In this document: piece after piece, positions 8,294 to 15,241 of the stretch
Layout of the letters: each line of letters begins with the position of its first letter
How positions within the stretch are numbered: the first letter of the stretch is position 1
NCBI GenBank assembly: GCA_934793215.1
Contig: CAKVOP010000004.1
Location: forward strand, 9,058 to 73,057
DNA: 64,000 bases
Reading direction: 5' to 3'
Source of the DNA: an uncultured Clostridia bacterium
GTDB lineage: Bacteria; Bacillota; Clostridia; Christensenellales; UBA1242
Program-made: the position numbers and the translations under genes
Notes under the pieces: generated by a model
Told to the model about the DNA's origin: nothing
Databases searched by the model: none
What the model saw: only the letters and a program-made list of their open reading frames with translations

Positions 8294-9942
8294 TGAAACA
8301 TTCAGTAAAAAAGATATTTTGTATATCTTTATCTATAATCCTTGTAGTAGGATTGCTGATACCAATTTTCTTGCTTACCAATTCTTGCAATGCAAACAAA
8401 AACAGCAGTATGGTTGTTAGTAAATCAAAATACATGCAAGGAGAAGAAATTGTTGTAACGGCTTCTGGGGATAGCGACGAATGGGTTGGAATATACCGAG
8501 AAAAGGACAACGAAAAAAAGATTGAACCCATTTGTCAATACCCTGTTTATAAAGATGGGTTTTTATCAGGTCAAAGTTATATTTTACAGCGTTCAGCAAG
8601 ATTTAATGAAAGTAGAAATTTGTTTAAGAATTTCCCTGCTGTAAAATATAAGGCCGTTTTGTTTGGAACGGCTGGTACCAACAAGATATTGAAAACCGAA
8701 TATTTCGCAGTAGAAAACACGCCGTTAACAAGTCCAACAGAACCCCAAAATATTACCTATAAACAAAATTTTTTAGGCTCTGGTTTGGCAGATGGAAGTT
8801 TAAAAGTTGAATTTGATGAAAACAATTTTAATGCAACGGAACTGTTGTTATACTGGGCTGATGATAGTGGTATTCTCGAAGATTGGACTTCACTGGCTAA
8901 AGTTAAAGTAAGTTCAAATCCGTTTAATTATCAATTTGTAACAAATACTATTATTCCACCAAATGCAACGAAGATTAGAGCGTATTCAGTAAATAAATTG
9001 GGAATTAGCGAAGGGTTCTGTCAAACAGATCTGCCTCAAAATTCTGGATATGATATGTCAAGGAAAACTTTGACGAAATTTCAAGTTGTATCTGACGTCC
9101 ATATCGCTGTTAAAGATGCAAATCTTGCAAGTCAGGACGCGAAAGAATTGCATGCACAGCATTTAAAATTAATGGCCGAAGATGTCGTTAAAACTTGTCC
9201 TCAAAGTAGTGCACTGATTGTTGTTGGAGATATAGCAAATTCAGGGCAGGAAAGCGAGTGGCAAAAAAATGCTGAAATATTAAATAGTGTTGAAGGGCTC
9301 CCTGCAACTTATTACGCTGTTGGGAATCATGATTTGTATAGTGGCTCTTATAAGACTCAAATAAATTATTTTTATAAATACGCTAATGTACAATCTGTAT
9401 ATTATGAAAAAGAAATTGCTGGATTTCATCATATATTTTTAGGCTCGGAATCAAACAATAAAAGTGGAGTTGATGCGGATTTGACAGAAGCACAACTTGA
9501 CTGGTTTGAAAACCGACTGAAAGTGTTGACAGAAAATCAACCGGATAAACAAATATTTGTATATCTTCATCAATCTCTTTATAACACCATTGCGGGCAGT
9601 TTTAAGGGGCAAGGTTGGAATGGCGTCATGCAAGATGCTCGTTTAAGAGAAATATTGAAAAAATATCCACAAGTTTATATGTTCAATGGACATAGTCATT
9701 GGGAATTAAACAGCGTAGGAAATTTTCACGGTGCTACAAAAGATCTGCCAAATATTTTTAATACTGCCTCTGTTGGATATTTATGGTCAAGTTACGACAA
9801 ACCTACGGGAGAGTATTTAAGAGGCTCCCAAGGCTATTACATAAGAGTTTATCAAGATAAAGTATTGGTTTTGGGCAGAGATTTTGAACAAGGCAAATAT
9901 GTTTCTTCCGCTTGCTATGAAGCAAAGATGCTTAATAAATAG
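8293..9942 (+). CDS. Exported calcineurin-like metallophosphoesterase with one WVGIY-type repeat
   Basis: 549 residues; the start overlaps the preceding stop by one base (TAATG), so the two genes are translationally coupled. The N-terminus is a hydrophobic signal or anchor (to about residue 30) ending in TNSC, a possible lipoprotein Cys. Residues about 40-135 hold one copy of the repeat found four times in the upstream enzyme (YMQGEEIVVTA, EWVGIY). A fibronectin-like stretch follows, then a metallophosphoesterase domain with all dinuclear-metal motifs: SDVH, GDIANSG, GNHDLY, LHQS and GHSHWE. Phosphate-ester substrate unknown; shared repeats suggest both proteins bind the same surface or ligand. 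Confidence 0.88.
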   Translation: MKHSVKKIFCISLSIILVVGLLIPIFLLTNSCNANKNSSMVVSKSKYMQGEEIVVTASGDSDEWVGIYREKDNEKKIEPICQYPVYKDGFLSGQSYILQRSARFNESRNLFKNFPAVKYKAVLFGTAGTNKILKTEYFAVENTPLTSPTEPQNITYKQNFLGSGLADGSLKVEFDENNFNATELLLYWADDSGILEDWTSLAKVKVSSNPFNYQFVTNTIIPPNATKIRAYSVNKLGISEGFCQTDLPQNSGYDMSRKTLTKFQVVSDVHIAVKDANLASQDAKELHAQHLKLMAEDVVKTCPQSSALIVVGDIANSGQESEWQKNAEILNSVEGLPATYYAVGNHDLYSGSYKTQINYFYKYANVQSVYYEKEIAGFHHIFLGSESNNKSGVDADLTEAQLDWFENRLKVLTENQPDKQIFVYLHQSLYNTIAGSFKGQGWNGVMQDARLREILKKYPQVYMFNGHSHWELNSVGNFHGATKDLPNIFNTASVGYLWSSYDKPTGEYLRGSQGYYIRVYQDKVLVLGRDFEQGKYVSSACYEAKMLNK

Positions 9943-10031
9943 TCTTTGTATAAAGCGGTTAACTATCAAACAAAATAAAAAAGTCACTTTTGTTCGTTGA
10001 ATAATCATTTTAATGTTTTATTACATTATGG

Positions 10032-10060
10032 TTGACAAAACTGACAAAAAAATATAGAAT
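10032..10060 (+). promoter_or_regulatory. Promoter of the metK riboswitch transcript
   Basis: TTGACA (10032-10037), 17-bp spacer, TAGAAT (10055-10060). Initiation about 7 nt further falls inside the 5' strand of riboswitch P1. Confidence 0.85.
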
Positions 10061-10062
10061 AT

Positions 10063-10153
10063 TAGTATCCATAAAGAGTGTGCGAGGGACAGCCCCTTTG
10101 ACCACACAGCAACCTGCGTTTGCAAGGTGCTAATGGCTGACCGATGGAAACTA
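10063..10153 (+). promoter_or_regulatory. SAM-I-clan riboswitch upstream of metK
   Basis: The core AGGGAC-aGCCCC, CAGCAACC and AAGGTGCTAA elements match the SAM-I/SAM-IV clan aptamer. P1 is TAGTATCCAT (10063-10072) with ATGGAAACTA (10144-10153), one mismatch. Downstream, ACCGAT (10140-10145), overlapping the P1 3' strand, can instead pair with ATCGGT (10171-10176), and GGGAT-T5-ATCCC (10183-10197) forms a second hairpin without a T run. A switch acting on translation or a pseudoknot of the SAM-IV kind is therefore more likely than a classical terminator; this last point is inference. Confidence 0.85.
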
Positions 10154-10229
10154 TGTTGAATTTGAATCCTATCGGTGACGATGGGATTTTTTATCCCCTT
10201 ATGGAAATAAAAATAAAGGAAGGAATAAC

Positions 10230-11312
10230 ATGAAAAAAATTTTAACAAGCGAAAGCGTCAACATTGGTCACCCTGACAAAACATGCGATGTTATTGCAGA
10301 TGCTTTTTTAGATGAGGCGTTAAAGCAGGATCCAAACTCTCAAATGGCAGTGGAGTGTGCCATAAAAAATGATAAATTGTTTATTTATGGAGAGGCGACA
10401 ACCAAAGCAAAAATTGATTATGATAGAATTGCACGAGATATCTTAAAGGATATAGGTTACAAAAACAAATTCAAAATTATCAAGGAAATTAGCGAGCAAA
10501 GCCCCGATATTAATCAAGCAGTTGTTAAAGAAGTCCTTGGGGCAAACGATCAAGGAATTGTTTATGGGTACGCCACAAACGAGACAAAGGAATATATGCC
10601 ATTGCCAATCGTTATTGCTCATAAAATAATGCGTCAGTATGAAGCGTTTAGAAGAAGCCGTAATGATTTTTTTGCTGATGCAAAAAGTCAAGTTTCCGTT
10701 GAGTATACTAATAATTTACCTAGCAAAATCACAACTGTTTTAGTATCTGTTTCCCATGATAAAAAATTGAAACACGAAGAAATTCAACAAATAATTAAAG
10801 AGAATGTTATTGACGAAGTATTGAAAGAATACAAGAAATTTACAAAAGGAACAAATTACATTATCAATCCCAGCGGAAGGTTTACAATATGGGGCTCATT
10901 TGGAGACTCCGGCTGTGTCGGTCGAAAGATTGTTGTGGATTCTTACGGGGGATTAGCAAAAGTCGGTGGCGGTTGTTTTTCTAGTAAAAATGCGACCAAG
11001 GTTGATAGATCTGGTGCTTATTATGCAAGATATGTTGCAAAAAATATTATTGCTCACCAATACGCTGATAAATGTGAAATCGAAGTGGCATACGGAATTG
11101 GGCTTTCAAGTCCAGTAGCAATCAACATTGATACTTTTAACACTGAAAAGAAACCGCTCGAGGAAATTTATAAATATGTAGAAAAGAACTTTGACTTTAG
11201 CCCTGCTAATATGATAAATGAACTTGACTTGTTGAAACCAATTTATAAGCAAACCGCTTGCTATGGACATTTTGGAAGAGATGAATTTAATTGGGAACAA
11301 CTTAAAAAGTGA
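10230..11312 (+). CDS. metK: S-adenosylmethionine synthetase (methionine adenosyltransferase), divergent
   Basis: 360 residues, shorter than the usual 380-400. It converts ATP and methionine to SAM in the cytosol. The signatures are present but altered: GHPDK near residue 12, YATNET with MPLP, DAKSQVSVEY, GRFTIWGSFGDSGCVGRKIVVDSYGG in place of the usual GGPHGDAG version (split here only by naming), and GGGCFSSK followed by TKVDRS. The ligand residues His, Asp, Lys of GHPDK, the Arg-Lys pair and both lysines of the last motif remain, so activity is expected. Strong AAGGAAGG binding site. The SAM riboswitch directly upstream independently supports the assignment and feedback control. Confidence 0.92.
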   Translation: MKKILTSESVNIGHPDKTCDVIADAFLDEALKQDPNSQMAVECAIKNDKLFIYGEATTKAKIDYDRIARDILKDIGYKNKFKIIKEISEQSPDINQAVVKEVLGANDQGIVYGYATNETKEYMPLPIVIAHKIMRQYEAFRRSRNDFFADAKSQVSVEYTNNLPSKITTVLVSVSHDKKLKHEEIQQIIKENVIDEVLKEYKKFTKGTNYIINPSGRFTIWGSFGDSGCVGRKIVVDSYGGLAKVGGGCFSSKNATKVDRSGAYYARYVAKNIIAHQYADKCEIEVAYGIGLSSPVAINIDTFNTEKKPLEEIYKYVEKNFDFSPANMINELDLLKPIYKQTACYGHFGRDEFNWEQLKK

Positions 11313-11514
11313 ATTTTTGCGTCAAATTGTTGAAAAAATTAGAAAATTTTATCTATTTTAAGTGAATTTCCTTTTTAATAAATCTTTGATTGATAATATT
11401 AGATATTTGAATATATTTATTGAATAATTATTGTTGAAAGTAAAATATTGATAATTCGAGAGCGTGTTTGGCAAAAAAGAAAACACATACTTCGGTCGTG
11501 TTGTCTTCGTGCTT

Positions 11515-11553
11515 AAAAAGCCCACTAGGAATCTTGTTTCTAGTGGGCTTTTT
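11515..11553. terminator. Bidirectional terminator between metK and the convergent gene
   Basis: AAAAAGCCCACTAG (11515-11528) pairs with CTAGTGGGCTTTTT (11540-11553) around an 11-nt loop. A and T runs on both flanks serve both directions. The 100 bases before it contain further hairpin potential (see findings). Confidence 0.92.
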
Positions 11554-11591
11554 GATGTGTTTAACCTTATAGCCGAAAGTGATAGGTTTTG

Positions 11592-12881
11592 TTAAACGAA
11601 ATAATTTAATTTCTTAATAATTTCGGTTACTGCGTTTAATAATTGTTTTACGCTTCGTTTGTTTTTGAACAGTCTTTGATTAAAAATTATCTGCAATGCT
11701 GGGACGCCTGTGCTTTTATAAATACTTGCGACCGAAGAATTTAAATTAAAAGCGTTAAATGGATAATCTAGGCTAACTTTATCAAATTTGTTTAAAATAA
11801 ACGACTTTAACAGAATTGATATTAACTCGATATTGTGGTCGATTGAATAACCTTGGTTTGTTACAATAGAAATGTCTTCGTAACGCTTAGGGTTCATAAT
11901 GTGAAACTCCAAAACAAGTTTTATTTTGTTGTCTTTCACAAATTGATTGACGGTATTTGTATACTCTTCGTTAGAGTCATAAGTTGTAGGTTTGACTTTA
12001 TAACAGCAACTCAACTTAAAACTATCAGATAATGTCTTAACAATCGCGCCAGAAAATGTTTCTCTATAACATTCCTTTCCTTCTTTAATCATTGCGCAGG
12101 AATGGGGAGCCGTGATTAATATTGGGCTGTTAAGATTGATAGATTTAAATACCTCTTCACTGCTATCCTTGCTGAAAAGCAAATCATTTTCGTATACCTT
12201 TTTTGTTATTAACTTAGGTGCGACAAAAGTCTTAATATTTCTTGCAAGCCTTGCATATTCATCCAAGGTTTTAATCAACTTTATTGTAAGGTCTTTATCT
12301 TCATAGATACGACTATTAATTTCTACTTGAAGAGTTTCGATTTTGTTCTTTCTATTTATGTGCGCGGACACGGTTCTTAGTGCCCCAGAGAAAGGAAAGT
12401 CTATGCCAATTTGCTCGGAGTTTAATCCATTTTTATTAGCAATTTTAATAAACTGGTTGGTAAGTTCAAGGGATTTATCTGAATGTGCCCCGAATGAAGT
12501 GCCAAGAGAAATTAAAACATTTCTTTTTTTACTCATCCCGTGCAAATCTATTAAATATTTAATATTGTTTTTCTTCACATATTCACTTAGATAGTCTTTA
12601 TATGGAGACTTCATGTCGTAATTTGCATCATCGTTACAATTCTTAGTTTTTATCATTACTGAGAAGCCAAGATAATGCAAAGCCAGTCCCAATGGCCCAG
12701 TGTTGATATCAGCCCATTTTTCTTTTCCTTCTCTTAATTGTGATACTGCGTGTGGGCATGAAAAAACCACATCACTGATTTCCCCAGTCAAAAACTCAAA
12801 AGATTTTGCATCTTGCGCTGGTGTGTAAAATTGATCGTAAGATTGACTTAAAACCTCATAACTTTTATTATATTTATCCAT
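11592..12881 (-). CDS. Tandem N-formylglutamate-amidohydrolase-like (FGase fold) protein
   Basis: About 429 residues, cytosolic, no signal peptide. Two halves each repeat the FGase-family pattern. First half: SCPHAVSQLREGKEKW, then IDLHGMSKKR, then TLQVEINSRIYED. Second half: TAPHSCAMIKEGKECY, then LEFHIMNPKR, then ALQIIFNQRLF. In the family the His of PHS/PHA, the DLH and the E of EIN bind the metal and substrate; the second half has LEFH and QIIFN, so its site is altered or dead. Annotated FGase proteins usually carry a single copy. Start chosen at 12881 (MDKYNKSYE), which lies at the predicted +1 of a promoter; an upstream ATG at 12905 has no binding site. Substrate unknown. Confidence 0.7.
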   Translation of the reverse strand: MDKYNKSYEVLSQSYDQFYTPAQDAKSFEFLTGEISDVVFSCPHAVSQLREGKEKWADINTGPLGLALHYLGFSVMIKTKNCNDDANYDMKSPYKDYLSEYVKKNNIKYLIDLHGMSKKRNVLISLGTSFGAHSDKSLELTNQFIKIANKNGLNSEQIGIDFPFSGALRTVSAHINRKNKIETLQVEINSRIYEDKDLTIKLIKTLDEYARLARNIKTFVAPKLITKKVYENDLLFSKDSSEEVFKSINLNSPILITAPHSCAMIKEGKECYRETFSGAIVKTLSDSFKLSCCYKVKPTTYDSNEEYTNTVNQFVKDNKIKLVLEFHIMNPKRYEDISIVTNQGYSIDHNIELISILLKSFILNKFDKVSLDYPFNAFNLNSSVASIYKSTGVPALQIIFNQRLFKNKRSVKQLLNAVTEIIKKLNYFV

Positions 12882-12887
12882 AAACTT

Positions 12888-12916
12888 ATGGTAACACATA
12901 AACACACGTTTGTTAA
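12888..12916 (-). promoter_or_regulatory. Promoter giving a probable leaderless transcript of the tandem FGase gene
   Basis: On the minus strand: TTAACA (12916-12911), 17-bp spacer, extended -10 TGT-TACCAT (hexamer 12893-12888). The ATG begins 7 nt downstream at 12881 without any Shine-Dalgarno sequence. Confidence 0.55.
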
Positions 12917-13070
12917 GTGTTTTTTTATTTTTAGTTGATTATTTTATAAAAAATTAAATCTTGGTATAAGATTGTGTAAATAACGGATTAAAGTTTTGAA
13001 CCGTTAAAATCATTTATGTTAATGAATTAAATTATTCATCCTATTTTTAAAAGAGCAACTAATCATTGCT

Positions 13071-13097
13071 TTGCCTTTGCAAAAAATGTGTTATAAT
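13071..13097 (+). promoter_or_regulatory. Extended -10 promoter of the HD pseudogene
   Basis: TGT-TATAAT (hexamer 13092-13097) with a poorly spaced TTGCCT (13071-13076). It still precedes a good GGGAGGGG binding site, so the relic may be transcribed. Confidence 0.5.
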
Positions 13098-13174
13098 CAA
13101 AATATATATTGTGCCCGCCAAGATTATGGCATTCAAAAATGATGTCTAAAAAGTGCAAGTGGGAGGGGAATTTT

Positions 13175-13823
13175 ATGGATAAAGAATTAAAAGCTTATAT
13201 TGAAAAAGAAATCAGGTCAAAATATAGAACATTTGACAAGGGACATAATGTAAACCATTTTAATAGTGTTACTAAAAATTGCACCAAATACGCAAAATTG
13301 CTGAATAAAGAAGGACATCATGTCGATGCGGACATTGTGTATGTTGTTGGGGTTACCATGATATTGGAATTATACATGGAAGAAAAGAACACGCCATATC
13401 GTCTGGCAAAATTGTTCGTGAAGATGAAACGTTGAGAAAGTATTATAGCGATGAAGTTATTGAGCAGATTGCAATGGCTGTTGAAGACCATTCTTCTCAC
13501 ACTGGGCGCGAGCCAAGAAACATATACGGAAAGATTGTGGCTGATGCCGACCGTAGCAATACCTTATATCTTGTTTTTTAAAGGCCTATTAAATTTGGAC
13601 TAAAAAACGACCCCAAATCTTGGTCAAGACAGTAAAGGATAGAAAGTGTCTACCAATTTGTGCAGGGAAGTTTGGAAGAAATGGGTATGTTAAGTATTGG
13701 CTAAACATCCCTGATACAACGAAAGAGCAAAATGCGGTTTGGGAACTTTTGGATAAAGAACACGAATGCTAGGCATATATTGCGGGCATTTTTTATGAGG
13801 CTTCAAAAGGGAAATATAAGTAA
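13175..13823 (+). pseudogene. Decayed HD-domain phosphohydrolase gene
   Basis: From ATG 13175 (binding site GGGAGGGG) the protein begins MDKELKAYIEKEI and runs through FDKGHNVNHFNSV, typical of small HD-superfamily hydrolases. At the G run 13349-13352 the frame shifts by one; the new frame gives YHDIGIIHGRKEH (HD metal motif), then MAVEDHSSHTGREPRN and YGKIVADADRS. A TAA then interrupts just before RPIKFGLKN, another shift leads to GYVKYWLNIPDTTKEQ, and a TAG precedes the last in-frame stop at 13823. Multiple lesions make sequencing error unlikely. In isolation the first 87 codons could be mistaken for a small gene. Confidence 0.85.
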
Positions 13824-13899
13824 ATTTGTGGTAAAAACACTAAATAGGCTCGCGGTGGATAAAAAAATATAATAAAATTATGAAAAATGCGTCAAAGTA

Positions 13900-13928
13900 T
13901 TGGTTTTTGTGTCGAATTGTGATAAAAT
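13900..13928 (+). promoter_or_regulatory. Promoter of the 13935 gene
   Basis: TTGGTT (13900-13905), 17-bp spacer, TAAAAT (13923-13928). The GTG start at 13935 is 7 nt further and lacks a binding site, again suggesting a leaderless message. Confidence 0.5.
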
Positions 13929-13934
13929 TATGTC

Positions 13935-14582
13935 GTGAAAAAGAAATTGAGTATGATATTTTCTATTTCGTTAATTGTAATTGCAGTCGCTATAATGGCG
14001 ATTGTATATTTTGTGCCTAAAAATTCTAATCATTCAAGTGGAGCAAATACACAAGGTGGTGGTAGAACAGTTTCCATACAAGTGACTGCCCATGATATTG
14101 AGATTATTAAAGGTCAAAAATTCGAGAACTTTTACACCGTTTCAAATAAAGACGCTTTGATAACTTTTGAAATTGACAAGGCTGAACTTGTGGAAATTGA
14201 AGGCGATAACATAACAGCACTTAAACAAGGTGAAACAAATATAAAAATCATTGCAGAAGAAGGGAACGAAAAAGACTCTTGTACTATAAAAGTTAAGATA
14301 AGCGCTGACAAATACGCCGCTATTTCTGCAAACTCAAATTGTACAATCTTGAATGATATTATTTATACAGAAAGTTCGGTTTGCTCTATAAAAATTGAAT
14401 TTTTTGATAATTACGGAAATCCAATAAACAGTACATTTTCAATAATTTGTGACGATGCAACGGTTAAATTTAAAAAGCGTTCTAGTGAAGTAATTATTAT
14501 GATTGACCATTCGGTTGTTTTCAGTATTTCTTTCGATAATGGAGAAGTTGTGCAATCAGTTCAAGTTAAATATTCAAATTAA
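13935..14582 (+). CDS. Small exported or anchored protein with a Big_2-like Ig domain
   Basis: 215 residues. An N-terminal hydrophobic helix (residues about 6-28) follows a KKK start, giving a signal anchor or uncleaved signal. A Ser/Gly/Asn linker leads to a bacterial Ig-like domain (about residues 45-120) with the Big_2 pattern VTAHDIEIIKGQ ... ITALKQGETNIKIIAEEG. The remaining about 90 residues are beta-rich without a recognised domain. GTG start; alternative ATG at 13953 would shorten the basic N-terminus. No Cys lipobox. Function unknown; probably a cell-surface accessory protein. Confidence 0.7.
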   Translation: MKKKLSMIFSISLIVIAVAIMAIVYFVPKNSNHSSGANTQGGGRTVSIQVTAHDIEIIKGQKFENFYTVSNKDALITFEIDKAELVEIEGDNITALKQGETNIKIIAEEGNEKDSCTIKVKISADKYAAISANSNCTILNDIIYTESSVCSIKIEFFDNYGNPINSTFSIICDDATVKFKKRSSEVIIMIDHSVVFSISFDNGEVVQSVQVKYSN

Positions 14583-14645
14583 AAAGATACTGTTTATAGT
14601 TATCATTTTGTAATAAGTTATTCCACTACAAATTTTAAAAATCAA

Positions 14646-14675
14646 AAAATGCAGAGGTTACTCTCTGCGTTTTTC
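14646..14675 (+). terminator. Rho-independent terminator
   Basis: GCAGAG-gttact-CTCTGC (14651-14668), extended by AAAT/GTTT pairing and followed by T-rich sequence. It closes the 13935 gene. Confidence 0.85.
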
Positions 14676-14772
14676 TTTTATAGGATATTTACTATAAGCC
14701 TAAATTGGTTTGAATAATTAAAACTGATAATAACAACAACCATCTATTTGTTATTTCATTATCCATGCAAAT

Positions 14773-14800
14773 AAAAAAAGTCTTTATAAAAAGACTTTTC
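14773..14800. terminator. Perfect 10-bp hairpin in the gap before the restriction island
   Basis: AAAAGTCTTT-ataa-AAAGACTTTT (14776-14799) with A and T tracts either side, so it could terminate in both directions. It is followed by GC-richer DNA with overlapping small stems (GGCG/CGCC, GACGC/GCGTC, 14812-14840) whose role is unknown. The rest of 14583-14959 is AT-rich with no gene. Confidence 0.55.
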
Positions 14801-14959
14801 ATGGTTGTCTGGCGGGACTGACGCCAATACTTGCGTCATAAGTAGGTATAATCAAAGCCTTGTCTTAATGATATAAAATATTATTGAGTATAAATATTTG
14901 TTATTTTTATAAAAAAATAAAATATTTAATTAAATATTGATGAATTTTTCTTAATTAAT

Positions 14960-14988
14960 TTGACTTTTATTAAATGGTCTGATATACT
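14960..14988 (+). promoter_or_regulatory. Promoter of the AbrB-RM operon
   Basis: TTGACT (14960-14965), 17-bp spacer, TATACT (14983-14988). Confidence 0.8.
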
Positions 14989-14991
14989 TAA

Positions 14992-15009
14992 AAAGTAAAG
15001 AAAGTAAAG
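14992..15009 (+). repeat. Two tandem 9-bp repeats at the transcription start (candidate operator)
   Basis: AAAGTAAAG occurs twice head to tail at 14992-15000 and 15001-15009, just downstream of the -10 and before the CGGAG binding site. AbrB/SpoVT-type proteins often bind near their own promoters, so this is a plausible autoregulatory site; direct evidence is lacking. Confidence 0.45.
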
Positions 15010-15025
15010 AAAACGGAGAATTAAA

Positions 15026-15241
15026 ATGCATAAATTAAAGGAAGCAGTCTTGTCTTCTAAGTGTCAAATAACAATTCCTAAAGCAATTAGGGATATTTTA
15101 AATGTTAATAGTGGTGAAAGCGTTGCATTTTATGTTGAAGACAATGATGTTATTTTAACAAGTGTAAAAAATTTAAGTATAAAATTTAAAGATAAAAAGT
15201 GTAAAATGTCAATAAAAAGGGAGACCGACCATGAAAGTTAA
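15026..15241 (+). CDS. AbrB/MazE/SpoVT-family DNA-binding protein
   Basis: 71 residues with the swapped-hairpin AbrB signature: LSSKCQITIPKAIRDILNV then SGESVAFYVEDNDVIL. Family members are transition-state regulators or antitoxins. The ATG follows GGAG at a proper distance. It overlaps the restriction-modification gene by 11 bp, with no toxin of MazF or VapC type beside it, so here it more likely acts as a controller of the RM gene than as an antitoxin. That role is inference from position. Confidence 0.85.
   Translation: MHKLKEAVLSSKCQITIPKAIRDILNVNSGESVAFYVEDNDVILTSVKNLSIKFKDKKCKMSIKRETDHES

Noticed and set aside
14800..14860. Candidate left attachment site of the RM island at the TGGCGGGACTGACG stretch
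   Set aside because: It shares only TGGCGG with the tRNA-Ser end; the similarity is too short to call a direct repeat.
15026..15241. Toxin-antitoxin pair based on the AbrB/MazE-type protein
   Set aside because: The overlapping partner is a large RM enzyme, not a MazF, VapC or similar toxin.
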